Assembly (NCBI RefSeq): GCF_004340945.1
Contig: NZ_SLYD01000003.1
Span: forward strand, 124,001-188,000
Length of the DNA: 64,000 nucleotides
From: Sphingomonas sp. PP-F2F-A104-K0414
Lineage (GTDB): Bacteria; Pseudomonadota; Alphaproteobacteria; Sphingomonadales; Sphingomonadaceae
Direction of reading: 5' to 3'
Positions 50,007 to 59,292 of this stretch are shown here, piece after piece. Made by a program: the position numbers and the translations under genes. Positions within the stretch are counted from its first letter, which is position 1. The number at the start of each line of letters is the position of its first letter. The notes under the pieces are model-generated. The model saw only the letters and a list, made by a program, of their open reading frames with translations, did not search any database and was not told the origin of the DNA.

Positions 50007-50036
50007 CCCACGCACGCCCCGGAAGGTTCTCCTCCC

Positions 50037-51425
<1,389 letters not shown>

Positions 51426-51431
51426 CCTTCC

Positions 51432-51508
51432 GTTCTCCTGCGAACGCAGGAGCCCAGGGTACCAACCGAACCGCCCGCGACCCTGGACTCCTGCGTGCGC
51501 AGGAGAAC
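51432..51508. repeat. Palindromic repeat, family R2
   Basis: GTTCTCCTGCGAACGCAGGA GCCCAGGGTACC ... CCTGGACTCCTGCGTGCGCAGGAGAAC. It lies between fumC and the tiny membrane genes. Confidence 0.78.
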
Positions 51509-51572
51509 GCGAGCGCGCGGGAACCCAAACGCCCCTCGCGCGCTAACCCGCCACACGGACAGGAGAAATTAC

Positions 51573-51785
51573 GTGGGCGCAACGACCATAGGCGCGCTGA
51601 TCGGCGCAGGCATCGACTCGCTCAGCGGCGACGACGGCAACGCGGACGGCGCGATCATCGGTGCGATCACCGCCAACGTACTCAAGATCGTCGTGCCGCT
51701 AGCCGTGACCTACGCGATCGGCTGGGCAGTGCTGCGCGGTGCAGCGGAACTCAAGGACCAGGTTTTCGGGGAGCGAGAAGCATGA
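51573..51785 (+). CDS. Tiny membrane protein, unknown function (pair, first)
   Basis: 70 residues from GTG 51573, which has AGGAG nine bases ahead. Gly/Ala-rich N-terminal helix (TTIGALIGAGIDSL), an SGDDGNADG loop, then a hydrophobic region (IIGAITANVLKIVVPLAVTYAIGWAVL, two weak helices) and a charged tail. It overlaps the next gene by four bases. No family recognised; the small Gly-rich membrane segment is the only visible feature. Confidence 0.62.
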   Translation: MGATTIGALIGAGIDSLSGDDGNADGAIIGAITANVLKIVVPLAVTYAIGWAVLRGAAELKDQVFGEREA

Positions 51786-51982
51786 TCGGACGTATTATCA
51801 GCGCATTGGTTGGCCGCGAGATGGGCCGTCGCGAAGGCAGCGGCGGTACGTCGGGTGCCATCAAGGGTGTCGTGGCGATGAGCCTGATGCGCCGCATGGG
51901 CCCGCTCGGCATGATCCTCGGCGGCGGTTATGCAGCAAAGAAGGCGTATGACCGCAACAAGGCCCGCAAGGCCGGCTATTAA
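51782..51982 (+). CDS. Tiny membrane-associated protein, unknown function (pair, second)
   Basis: 66 residues: IIGRIISALVGREMGRREGS-like start, a central hydrophobic MSLMRRMGPLGMILGGGYAA (about 33-52) and a basic C terminus (KKAYDRNKARKAGY). Its ATG overlaps the previous stop as ATGA, so the two are co-translated. They precede gmk on the same strand by about 70 bases. Function unknown. Confidence 0.6.
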   Translation: MIGRIISALVGREMGRREGSGGTSGAIKGVVAMSLMRRMGPLGMILGGGYAAKKAYDRNKARKAGY

Positions 51983-52054
51983 TCCGCCTTCGTAATACCA
52001 CGCGCGGGCCGCGCATGGGTTGACGCCCATATGCGGTCCGCGGCAAGGGCGCGC

Positions 52055-52705
52055 ATGCCCCACACACTTCCGTCCGACCCACATGGTTTCCGTCGTCGCG
52101 GAGTCCTGTTCGTCCTGTCCTCGCCGTCCGGTGCCGGCAAGTCGACGATCGCACGCAGATTGCTCGCGGACGAGCACGAACTCGAGATGTCGGTCTCGGT
52201 CACGACCCGGTCGATGCGACCCGGCGAAGTCGATGGGAAAGATTACCATTTCACCGACCTCGAGGGCTTTCGCGACATGGTCGCGAAGGACGAGTTCCTC
52301 GAATGGGCGCACGTCTTCAACCACCGCTACGGCACCCCGCGCGCGCAGGTCGAGGAGATGCTGGCCGCCGGCAAGGACGTGCTGTTCGACATCGACTGGC
52401 AGGGGGCGCAACAGCTGTTCCAGATCGCCGGTGGCGATGTCGTTCGCGTCTTCATCTTCCCGCCGTCGATGGAGGAGTTGCACCGCCGCCTCACCAGCCG
52501 CGGCACCGATTCGGAAGAGGTGATCGAAGCCCGCATGTCGCGCGCGGCGAACGAGGTCAGCCACTGGGACGGCTATGATTACGTGCTGGTCAACGACGAT
52601 GTCGACAGCTGTATCCGCGGCGTGAAGACGATCCTGGCCGCGGAGCGCCTCAAGCGCTCGCGCCAGACCGGGCTGATCGGTTTCATCCGCAGGCTGACGC
52701 GCTAA
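52055..52705 (+). CDS. gmk: Guanylate kinase
   Basis: Phosphorylates GMP to GDP. 216 residues from ATG 52055: P-loop SSPSGAGKST (about 22-31), TTRSMRPGEVDGKDYHF (GMP-binding), EFLEWAHVFNHRYGTPR, IDWQGAQQL and the C-terminal NDDVDSC. ATG 52055 is chosen over 52031 because AAGGG stands at ribosome-site distance. A repeat follows. Confidence 0.93.
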   Translation: MPHTLPSDPHGFRRRGVLFVLSSPSGAGKSTIARRLLADEHELEMSVSVTTRSMRPGEVDGKDYHFTDLEGFRDMVAKDEFLEWAHVFNHRYGTPRAQVEEMLAAGKDVLFDIDWQGAQQLFQIAGGDVVRVFIFPPSMEELHRRLTSRGTDSEEVIEARMSRAANEVSHWDGYDYVLVNDDVDSCIRGVKTILAAERLKRSRQTGLIGFIRRLTR

Positions 52706-52716
52706 CCCATCCCAAC

Positions 52717-52802
52717 CGTCATCCCAGCGAAAGCTGGGATCTCCCCGTTCCGGGTCGCGGCATTCGCCAACCGGGATACCCCAGCTTTCGCTGGGGCGAC
52801 GG
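52717..52802. repeat. Palindromic repeat, family R4
   Basis: GTCATCCCAGCGAAAGCTGG GAT ... CCCCAGCTTTCGCTGGGGCGAC. It lies between the convergent gmk and ATP12 genes. Confidence 0.82.
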
Positions 52803-52832
52803 ATGTGGAAGAGGGTAGGTAGGCTTCTAAAG

Positions 52833-53513
52833 CTAAAGCAGTCCCAGAAACTCTACCCCGACCCCGAACTCCTTGCGCTTCAGCTCGCGCAACTGAGTCG
52901 CCTGCCAATCCTCGCCCCACATCTCGACCGACCAGTCCTCGTCGATCCCCGCCGCGGCCCAGGCCGCATCGGCATCGATCTCGCCCTCGATCAGCGCCAG
53001 CCCGATCACCAGAGACCCGGTCAACGTCACCACCGGCGACAAGCCCGCCAGCCGGAAATCATCATACGCCGCGACCGCCTCATGCAGCCGCGCGATCGTC
53101 GCCGCCGGTTGCGCGACGTGCATCACGCCGGTGGTGACCGCGAACGTCACGTCATACCGCCCCCGCGCCCACGCCAGCAGCGGATCCCAAGACGCCGCCT
53201 GCCGCTCGACGAGCAAAGGCGGCCCCTCGGCGCGGTAGCAGAGCAGGTCGCTCTCGCCATACGCCGCCAGCCGCGCGGCGAACTGCGCAGGATCGTTCGC
53301 GATCGGATCGGTCGCCGCGTTCGCCAAGCCCGTCAGCGGCATCGTTCGCGGATCGATCGTTTCGCCGACCGCACGCCATTCCGCCGCGACCGCCTCGGCC
53401 AGCGCATCGCTCGGCAACGCCAGCGGCCGCCGCCCGGGCGTCCGCACCGGTTTGCCATCGAGTGTCACCACCCGGTCGGCATCGATCGCGACGTCTTTCC
53501 AGAACCGCTTCAC
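52833..53513 (-). CDS. ATP12-family F1-ATPase assembly chaperone
   Basis: 226 residues of the ATP12 type, which in mitochondria and alphaproteobacteria assists assembly of the F1 alpha subunit. Family segments: KRFWKDVAI, RTPGRRPLALPSDALAEAVAAEW, DPRTMPLTGLANAATD, SDLLCYRAEGP and the C-terminal EDWQATQLRELKRKEF. It overlaps a 72-residue gene by four bases (53510-53513) and is the last of a three-gene run HAD, small membrane protein, ATP12. Confidence 0.9.
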   Translation of the reverse strand: MKRFWKDVAIDADRVVTLDGKPVRTPGRRPLALPSDALAEAVAAEWRAVGETIDPRTMPLTGLANAATDPIANDPAQFAARLAAYGESDLLCYRAEGPPLLVERQAASWDPLLAWARGRYDVTFAVTTGVMHVAQPAATIARLHEAVAAYDDFRLAGLSPVVTLTGSLVIGLALIEGEIDADAAWAAAGIDEDWSVEMWGEDWQATQLRELKRKEFGVGVEFLGLL

Positions 53514-53728
53514 GCGTCAGGACTCCGCCAGCGATGCGCCAGACTGCGCGGCACGATCGCGATCATCGCCATCGCCGACAGCACGATCGCCGTCCCCAGT
53601 ATCTTCGGCCCGAGATCATGCGCGCGCGCGATCAGGATCAGCCCGAGCAGCGCACCCGCGACCCCCGCCAGCCGCACGCCGACCAGCACGAACCATCGCC
53701 GCTGCGCTAATTTGTCAGCATCGGTCAT
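53510..53728 (-). CDS. Small two-helix membrane protein
   Basis: 72 residues with a charged N terminus (MTDADKLAQRRW) and two hydrophobic helices (FVLVGVRLAGVAGALLGLIL and ILGTAIVLSAMAMIAIVP) and a basic tail. It overlaps both the HAD gene (53725-53728) and ATP12 (53510-53513) by four bases. No function known. Confidence 0.78.
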   Translation of the reverse strand: MTDADKLAQRRWFVLVGVRLAGVAGALLGLILIARAHDLGPKILGTAIVLSAMAMIAIVPRSLAHRWRSPDA

Positions 53729-54384
53729 CGTGCAGCCACCATGTGCAGCAGGTCCGGCACGGTTGTCGCAACGACATCCGCCCCCGCATCGGAGAGTTCG
53801 TGCACGTCATGATACCCCCACGCGACCCCGACCGCGCGCACCCGCGCCGCGCGCGCCATCGCCATGTCGAAGCTCGTATCGCCGATCATCGCGGTCGTCT
53901 CCACGGCAGCACCTGCCTCGGCGATTGCCGCGAGCAGCATCGCCGGATCGGGCTTCGACGGATGCCGGTCAGCGGTCTGAAGCGTCACGAACCGATCGGT
54001 GATCCCGTGCGCGGCGAGGATATGCGCGAGACCCCGGTCCGACTTCCCCGTCGCCACGCCGAGCAGCCAGCCGTCTGCGGCGAGTGTCTCGATCACCTCG
54101 GCAATCCCCTCGAACAACGGCTCGTCGGCCAGTTCGCCACTCGCGCGCATCGCATGGAACGCGTTCTTGTAGTCGGTAGCGAGCGACCGGTGCAGTGCCT
54201 CGTCCGCTGTCGGCAGCAAGACCTGCATCGCCTCGACGAGACTCAAGCCGACGATCCGCCGAATGTCGGCGCGCGGCGGCGGGGTCAGTCCGGCCGCCTC
54301 GAACGCGCGTTCGCACGCGACGCAGATATTCGCCTGGCTGTCGACGAGCGTCCCGTCGCAATCGAACACGGCAAGACGGGTCAT
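53725..54384 (-). CDS. HAD-superfamily phosphatase (phosphoglycolate type)
   Basis: 219 residues with motif I FDCDGTLVDS (nucleophile Asp8, Asp10), helical cap (about 18-85), motif II VATGKS, the Lys in HPSKPDP and motif IV MIGDTSFDMAMA. This resembles Gph and pyrophosphatase PpaX types. The ATG at 54384 (MTRLAVFDCDG) is used; the frame open to 54456 is spurious. Exact substrate unknown. Confidence 0.87.
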   Translation of the reverse strand: MTRLAVFDCDGTLVDSQANICVACERAFEAAGLTPPPRADIRRIVGLSLVEAMQVLLPTADEALHRSLATDYKNAFHAMRASGELADEPLFEGIAEVIETLAADGWLLGVATGKSDRGLAHILAAHGITDRFVTLQTADRHPSKPDPAMLLAAIAEAGAAVETTAMIGDTSFDMAMARAARVRAVGVAWGYHDVHELSDAGADVVATTVPDLLHMVAAR

Positions 54385-54495
54385 GAGATTTTCCAACGCA
54401 TCGCCGCCTCGTAGATCAGGCGTGCATGCGAGGGAACGCCAAACCGGAACGTGCACGCCGGCGAACGGTTCGTGTCGGATACCTCTGGAGACTCA

Positions 54496-54993
54496 ATGAT
54501 GGCGCACGTACAGACCGACACCCCGAACATCTGGGCCGCCGCCGCTGCGGGTCTGGTCGCAGGTCTCGCCGCCTCGTTCGTGATGGACCGCTTCCAGGCC
54601 GGCGTCGCCGCGCTGTCCTCGTCGGAGAGTGATGCGGACCCGGCGACGGAGAAAGCGGCGGACAAGGTGTCGCAAATGGTGGTCGGTCACGACATCCCCG
54701 ATGACCGCAAGCCGCTCGCCGGACAGGTCGTGCATTATGCGCTCGGGGCAGGGCTGGGGATCGCCTATGCGGTGGCGGCGGAATACCGGCCTTCGGTGAC
54801 TGCGGGCTACGGCACCGCTTTCGCTGCCGCGACGACGGCGTTGCTCGACGAGGCGGCGGTGCCGGCGGCGGGGCTGGGCGATGCGCCGTGGAACACCGCG
54901 CCGACGACGCATCTGTATAGCGCGGCGTCGCATATCGTGTTCGGGACGGTGACGGAGGGCGTGCGGCGGTTGCTACTGGGGTGGCTGAAGTAG
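54496..54993 (+). CDS. DUF1440 (YagU-like) inner-membrane protein
   Basis: 165 residues: N-terminal hydrophobic segment with IWAAAAAGLVAGLAASFVMD (about 11-30), an acidic linker, then HYALGAGLGIAYAVAAEY, a loop region with PTTHLYSAASHIVFGTVTEGV, and a short basic end. This matches the DUF1440/YagU family (acid-survival inner-membrane protein in E. coli; role here unknown). GGAG upstream supports ATG 54496 or 54499. It is on the opposite strand to the rluC-like and HAD genes that flank it. Confidence 0.78.
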   Translation: MMAHVQTDTPNIWAAAAAGLVAGLAASFVMDRFQAGVAALSSSESDADPATEKAADKVSQMVVGHDIPDDRKPLAGQVVHYALGAGLGIAYAVAAEYRPSVTAGYGTAFAAATTALLDEAAVPAAGLGDAPWNTAPTTHLYSAASHIVFGTVTEGVRRLLLGWLK

Positions 54994-55003
54994 GGCGCGA
55001 CTA

Positions 55004-55083
55004 GTTCCCCCGCGAAGGTGGGGGGCCAGGAATCAAGCAGCGTTACGATCGTGGCCCTGGACCCCCGCCTTCGCGGGGGAACA
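55004..55083. repeat. Palindromic repeat, family R2
   Basis: GTTCCCCCGCGAAGGTGGGG ... CCCCCGCCTTCGCGGGGGAA with GGCCAGG/CCTGGA inner arms. The gap 54994-55334 (341 bases) is almost entirely repeat: this copy, the next R1 copy and an R3-type copy. Confidence 0.8.
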
Positions 55084-55113
55084 AGAGTTAGCGGAAGCCT
55101 CCAAACAAACCAC

Positions 55114-55219
55114 ACCACCCCGGCGAAGGCCGGGGCCCAATTGGGCGACGTCGCTAACGGAAGTCATCGCTCCGTTACCTCAACCTTTCCAATTGGGCCC
55201 CGGCCTTCGCCGGGGTGGG
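55114..55219. repeat. R1 palindromic element
   Basis: Full R1 copy: ACCACCCCGGCGAAGGCCGG ... CCGGCCTTCGCCGGGGTGGG with CCCAATTGG/CCAATTGGG inner arms and a central CTAACGGAAG/CCGTTAC pair. Confidence 0.88.
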
Positions 55220-55248
55220 GTGAAAGGTAAGGGTCGTCTCCGACGTCT

Positions 55249-55311
55249 CACCCTCTCCCCTCGGGGGAGAGGGAAGGGCCCCGCGGCCGCTTGGCCGTGG
55301 AAAGGGTGAGG
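55249..55311. repeat. Palindromic repeat, family R3 (short form)
   Basis: CCCTCTCCCCTCGGGGGAGA GGGAAGGG ... CCCGCGGCCGCTTGGCCGTGG and GGTGAGGGCG: the left half of family R3, downstream of the rluC-like gene. Confidence 0.68.
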
Positions 55312-55334
55312 GCGCGTTAGACGACAGCCATAAC

Positions 55335-56630
55335 TTACCGAGTTCCAGGCCCACTCCGAGGCCCAGGCTTCCCGGCCCCACCCGGACGCGCACGCCCAGC
55401 CGGCTTCGCCCCCTCAACCCGAGGCCCGCTCCGCGGCGCGCCGAACTTCGACCCAGCCCCGGTCCGAGGCCCACCCGTCTTCGGTGCAGGCTTGCCCGTC
55501 GCCTTTTCCTCGACAACCCCACGCCCACGCCGCTCACCCTTACGATCTTTCCGCACCGACTTCGCATGCGCCTTGGCCCGCGACTTCATCTGCTCGCGCG
55601 TCGGCGCGGTCTTCTCGTCGAGCACCAGATCGTCGCCCAGCTTCTCCTCGAAACCCAATTGCTTGAGGCTCTCGGCGAAATGCGTCGGCAGTTCGGCGGT
55701 CACGTCGATCGACCCACCATCCGGATGATCCACCTTGATCCGCCGCGCGTGCAGATGCATCTTCCGCGAGATCCCGCCGGTCAGGAACGCGGCCGCCCCG
55801 CCGTACTTCCCATCGCCGACGATCGGATGCCCGATCGCCGCCATGTGCACGCGCAACTGGTGAGTCCGCCCGGTAAACGGCTGCAACTCGACCCACGCCG
55901 CACGGTTGCCCGCGCGCTCGATCACCCGGTACCGCGTCCGCGCCGGCGCGCCCTCGGCCTCGTCGACGTGCATCTTCTCGCCGCCGGTGCCCGGCTGCTT
56001 CGCGATCGGCAGCTCGATCATGCCGTCCTCGATCGACGGCACGTCGACCACCAGCGCCCAATAGACTTTCCGCGCCGTCCGCCCCGAGAACGCCTTCGCA
56101 AAGAACGCCGCCGCGCGTGACGTCCGCGCCACCAGCAAGGCGCCGGACGTATCCTTGTCGAGCCGGTGGACCAGCTTCGGCCGACCCTCATTGTCGTACT
56201 GCAACCCGTCGAGCAGCCCGTCGACATGCTGCGTCGTCTTGGTCCCGCCCTGCGTCGCCAGGCCCGGCGGCTTGTTCAGCACGAACGCCTGGAAATCCTT
56301 GTGAATGACCATGGACTGCGCGAGTTCGGTTTCCTCGTCCGACAGGATCACGCGTTCGCGGACGCGCCGGGGCTTGTCGACGTCGGCGGCGGCCTTGTCG
56401 GCTTCGGGCGGCGGGACACGGAGCATCTGGCCCGCCGCGATCCGGTCGCCCGGCGTCGCCCGCGCGCCGTCGACGCGGAGCTGCCCGGTGCGCGCCCACA
56501 TCGCCACCGTCGTGAAGCTCGTGTCGGGCAGATGCCGCTTGAACCACCGGTCAAGCCGGATGCCGTCATCGTCGAACCCGACGTTGAATTCACGGAAACC
56601 CGTATCGCTATCGCTTTTGCCCGCAGTCAT
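55335..56630 (-). CDS. RluC/RluD-family rRNA pseudouridine synthase with basic tail
   Basis: Makes pseudouridine in 23S rRNA (RluA family). 431 residues: N-terminal S4 domain (about 20-75; RLDRWFKRHLP), catalytic core with VLNKPPGLATQGG and HRLDKDTSG (Asp158), GRTHQLRVHM and GKYGG, then a long Arg/Lys/Gly/Pro tail (about 335-431) with low complexity that may bind RNA. ATG 56630 overlaps the crcB stop by four bases (ATGA); the open frame to 56813 is shadow. The exact target uridine (RluC or RluD sites) cannot be read. Confidence 0.9.
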   Translation of the reverse strand: MTAGKSDSDTGFREFNVGFDDDGIRLDRWFKRHLPDTSFTTVAMWARTGQLRVDGARATPGDRIAAGQMLRVPPPEADKAAADVDKPRRVRERVILSDEETELAQSMVIHKDFQAFVLNKPPGLATQGGTKTTQHVDGLLDGLQYDNEGRPKLVHRLDKDTSGALLVARTSRAAAFFAKAFSGRTARKVYWALVVDVPSIEDGMIELPIAKQPGTGGEKMHVDEAEGAPARTRYRVIERAGNRAAWVELQPFTGRTHQLRVHMAAIGHPIVGDGKYGGAAAFLTGGISRKMHLHARRIKVDHPDGGSIDVTAELPTHFAESLKQLGFEEKLGDDLVLDEKTAPTREQMKSRAKAHAKSVRKDRKGERRGRGVVEEKATGKPAPKTGGPRTGAGSKFGAPRSGPRVEGAKPAGRARPGGAGKPGPRSGPGTR

Positions 56631-57001
56631 GCGACGGCCCTTACTGCGGAGAGACCCGCGAACAACGCGGCGACCGAACCGATCACCGACACCAAAACAT
56701 ACCCGAACGCGACGCCGATCGCGCCGCGTTCGATCATCGTGACGACGTCCAGCGAGAACGCCGAAAACGTCGTGAATCCCCCCAGCACGCCCACGCCGAG
56801 CAACAGCCGCCACGTTTCCGAAGCGGTATTGCGGGCAAGCACGCCAACCAGCACACCCATCAGCAACCCACCGATCAGATTCACGGCAAGCGTACCAAAG
56901 GGATAGTCAGGCCCCAGCAACGACAGCATCGCGCGGCCAGTCAGATAGCGCGCGCCGGACCCGACCGCACCACCGACCATGACATAGAGAAGGGGAAGCA
57001 T
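56627..57001 (-). CDS. crcB: Fluoride exporter CrcB/Fluc
   Basis: Fluoride-specific membrane channel of the Fluc family, 124 residues. Motifs: GGAVGSGARYL in the first helix, TLAVNLIGG, LGVGVLGGFTTFSAFSLD (the conserved TTFS region) and four helices in total. It is co-translated with the rluC-like gene through the ATGA overlap. No fluoride riboswitch consensus was seen in the short upstream region before the repeat cluster. Confidence 0.92.
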   Translation of the reverse strand: MLPLLYVMVGGAVGSGARYLTGRAMLSLLGPDYPFGTLAVNLIGGLLMGVLVGVLARNTASETWRLLLGVGVLGGFTTFSAFSLDVVTMIERGAIGVAFGYVLVSVIGSVAALFAGLSAVRAVA

Positions 57002-57091
57002 TCTCGCGCCCTAGCGTGAATCGGGCAAAACTGAAAGGTGGGGTTGGCGAGGGTGGAGTAGATGCTCGCCAAAGGGCTCAACCCAACGCTT

Positions 57092-57144
57092 GTTTCCCCG
57101 CGAAGGCGGGGACCCAGTCTGGGCTCCCGCCTTCGCGGGAGAAC
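57092..57144. repeat. Palindromic repeat, family R2
   Basis: TTTCCCCGCGAAGGCGGGGA CCCAGTCTGGG CTCCCGCCTTCGCGGGAGAA. The gap 57002-57328 (327 bases) holds this and an R1 copy; the rest shows nothing recognisable. Confidence 0.82.
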
Positions 57145-57192
57145 AAGGAGTGAGAGGCGTCGCCCCCCAACACGCCACCACGCCATACACCA

Positions 57193-57298
57193 CCACCCCG
57201 GCGAAGGCCGGGGCCCAGTTGGAAAGGTGGCAATAACGAAGGACCGCGCTCGGTTAGCGACGTTCCCCAACTGGACCCCGGCCTCCGCCGGGGAGGGG
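57193..57298. repeat. R1 palindromic element
   Basis: Full R1 copy: ACCACCCCGGCGAAGGCCGG ... CCGGCCTCCGCCGGGGAGGG with GTTGGAAAGG and CCCAACTGG inner arms. It lies downstream of the lipoprotein gene. Confidence 0.88.
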
Positions 57299-57328
57299 AA
57301 GCTTACCGGAATGCGTCCAGTTCACCCT

Positions 57329-58066
57329 TCACCGCCCGGCGTTGGAAACCAAATCCACATCGCTCCCGCCACCAGCCCGCGTCGTCACATACACCACATA
57401 AGCGTCGTTCCCCCGAACCCCGCCCAGCACGTGCTGCGTGCCGTCGGTGCTATGCCCGGCCGAATACCCCGCCGCGCTAGCCTTCGTAAAATACCAGTCG
57501 AGCATCTTCTGCATCGGCGCAGCGCTCGCGAAACTCACCACGCGCAACCGACACCCGTCCCGATCCGCCCCAGCAGCCTCGGTCAACCGTGCCGCCGGAT
57601 ACAGCGGCAGGTCCGCCGGCAACCGGTTCGCCCACCCCGCTGAATACCCGATCTTCTGCGCACAAACCGCAGCATCCGGCGTCGTCTGCCGCTCCGCCAG
57701 TGCCCCCAGCGTCAGCGCACCATTCGCGGTCTTGCACTCCGGACAGTCGTTCGACGCAGCCGGCGCGCGCTTCAGCGTCCGCGGATCGACCGGATCGGCC
57801 TTGAGCGGACCTTCCGGCGGCACCGCTCCACTATCCGGCCGAGGCGGCGGGCGCACCGCGTCGGTGTTCGACGACTGCGCCAGCCGCGGATCGACCATGA
57901 TCTGGCTCCCAAGCGACTCGGCAACGGCGGGATCGCGCACCGCGCCGTTGGTCAGCTCGGCATCGAGGCTGTTGAGATCCTGTTGGTCGGTCGACGACCG
58001 GTTGCAGGCGGCCAGCGCCAGCGGGAGGAGAAGTGCGGAGCGCAGGGAAAAAGTCATCACCCGCAT
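57329..58066 (-). CDS. Lipoprotein, unknown function
   Basis: 245 residues: lipoprotein signal (MRVMTFSLRSALLLPLALAAC; lipid Cys21), a long Ser/Asp/Pro-rich region (about 22-100) containing RPPPRPDSGAVPPEGP, a CPEC pair, then a C-terminal domain (about 125-245) with ADLPLYPAARLTEAAGAD, VSFASAAPMQKMLDWYFTKA and a final VYVTTRAGGGSDVDLVSNAG. The last part resembles sphingomonad proteins of unknown function. ATG 58066 gives the signal; the open frame to 58216 does not. No domain with known activity. Confidence 0.72.
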   Translation of the reverse strand: MRVMTFSLRSALLLPLALAACNRSSTDQQDLNSLDAELTNGAVRDPAVAESLGSQIMVDPRLAQSSNTDAVRPPPRPDSGAVPPEGPLKADPVDPRTLKRAPAASNDCPECKTANGALTLGALAERQTTPDAAVCAQKIGYSAGWANRLPADLPLYPAARLTEAAGADRDGCRLRVVSFASAAPMQKMLDWYFTKASAAGYSAGHSTDGTQHVLGGVRGNDAYVVYVTTRAGGGSDVDLVSNAGR

Positions 58067-58110
58067 CCTATGCGCGAAAGACGGTGAAGAAAGCGTTTTC
58101 CACACACGCT

Positions 58111-58236
58111 CGGTCCTCCCCCGGCAGGGGGAGGTGGCTGGCGTTTGCCAGACGGAGGGGGAGGCATGCGCCAACGCCGGGTCCGTGTCCGCCCCCTCCG
58201 TCCCCTGCGGCGACACCTCCCCCTGGCGGGGGAGGA
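58111..58236. repeat. Palindromic repeat, R3-like
   Basis: CGGTCCTCCCCCGGCAGGGG GAGGTGGC ... GACACCTCCCCCTGGCGGGGGAGGATCG with internal GACGGAGGGGG/CCCCCTCCGTC. It lies between the lipoprotein gene and the 73-residue membrane gene, which are divergent. Confidence 0.7.
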
Positions 58237-58292
58237 TCGTACGGATCCGCCCAAGTCTTGCCCGAACCCCCGCGACTCGCCATGTTCACCTC

Positions 58293-58514
58293 ATGCTGAA
58301 CATCGTCTCGATCCTCATCGGCCTCGTCACCCTGGTGCTCGGCCTCGTCGCGTTCATTCCGCTGCTCGGCTGGATGAACTGGCTGGTCATCCCGATCGGG
58401 ATCGTCGGCGCCGCCGTCGGCGCGCTGTCGTCGAGCACCGGCGGGCGCAACCTCAACATCGTCCTGATCATCATCTTCGCGCTCCGCCTGAGTCTGGGCG
58501 GCGGTATCATCTGA
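58293..58514 (+). CDS. Small membrane protein, unknown function
   Basis: 73 residues with two or three hydrophobic stretches (LNIVSILIGLVTLVLGLVAF; LLGWMNWLVIPIGIVGAAVG; LNIVLIIIFALRLSLGGGII) and almost no charge. Upstream bases give only a weak ribosome site. The ATG at 58293 is used because it gives a sensible N terminus; the same frame is open far upstream over the neighbouring gene and repeat. A terminator follows directly, supporting a real transcript. Confidence 0.6.
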   Translation: MLNIVSILIGLVTLVLGLVAFIPLLGWMNWLVIPIGIVGAAVGALSSSTGGRNLNIVLIIIFALRLSLGGGII

Positions 58515-58519
58515 CGCAG

Positions 58520-58549
58520 ATAGGGCCCGGTGTTTCCACCGGGCCCTAT
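58520..58549. terminator. Bidirectional terminator hairpin
   Basis: Perfect 13-base stem ATAGGGCCCGGTG / CACCGGGCCCTAT with a TTTC loop, between the convergent 73-residue gene and glycine-zipper paralog 2. The T-tract is weak. Confidence 0.75.
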
Positions 58550-58569
58550 CGTCTCACGCCAACCGCGTC

Positions 58570-59169
58570 TTATCGGCAGCGCACGTTGCCGCGATCGATC
58601 GACGACCCGAGTACCGCGCCACCGCCCGCACCGATCAGCGTACCGAGCAGCCGCGAACCACCGCCCGCGATCACGTTGCCGAGCGCACCACCGGCAAGCC
58701 CGCCGACGATCAGCCCGGTCGTCCCGTCGTTGCGACGGCAGTAATAGCGCCCGTTGCCGCCTCGATAGATGCGGTCGTTACGACCCAGGCGGCGCTCCTG
58801 ATAATAGCGACCGTCGCGGTAATAGCGGTCGGCGAGATAGCCGCGCTGGCCAGGCTCGTAGCGGTTGTAATCATAGCCGCGATATTGCTGCCAGTTGCGC
58901 CCGTCATTGCGGCGATCCTGGCGGATGTCGCGAATATCGCCGCGGCGGTCCTGGCGTGCGTCGCGCACCTCGTCGCGGTAATCGCGGCGCGCATCGCGGA
59001 CGTCGCCACGTGAGTCGGCGTTGCGGAGATCGCGGCGATAGTCGCGCCGTGCATCGCGCACCTGGTCGTTATATTCCTGGTTGGCGCCGCGTACGGTCGA
59101 TTGCGCGCCGGCGGGAATCGCGCCGATCGCGGTGGCGGCGAGGGCCGCCGAGAGAATGGCGATACGCAT
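58570..59169 (-). CDS. R/D-rich glycine-zipper exported protein (paralog 2)
   Basis: 199 residues: signal peptide (MRIAILSAALAATAIGAIPAGAQ), a long Arg/Asp repeat region (about 30-90) built of RDARRDYR, VRDARQDRRGD, IRDIRQDRR-like units, a Tyr/Arg/Gly region (about 90-135), then the shared RNDRIYRGGNGRYYCRRNDG segment (about 135-154), glycine zipper (GGLAGGALGNVIAGGG; GAGGGAVLG) and a final VRCR. It is the longest of the three paralogs. The repeat looks like a charged helix or disordered spacer. GGAG before ATG 59169. Function unknown. Confidence 0.82.
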   Translation of the reverse strand: MRIAILSAALAATAIGAIPAGAQSTVRGANQEYNDQVRDARRDYRRDLRNADSRGDVRDARRDYRDEVRDARQDRRGDIRDIRQDRRNDGRNWQQYRGYDYNRYEPGQRGYLADRYYRDGRYYQERRLGRNDRIYRGGNGRYYCRRNDGTTGLIVGGLAGGALGNVIAGGGSRLLGTLIGAGGGAVLGSSIDRGNVRCR

Positions 59170-59292
59170 GTCTGGTCTCCTGACTGGATACGCAAACAAC
59201 GGTCGGCCGAAGCGCGAGTTGCGTGAACCGCAAACTACGTCGCATTCAGCCGGCCGACAGACTTAGGTCATTGATAACAGGCGAGGTTGATA

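Noticed and set aside
57002..57091. Fluoride riboswitch upstream of crcB
   Set aside because: The short upstream region does not show the conserved fluoride-riboswitch blocks. Only repeats follow.
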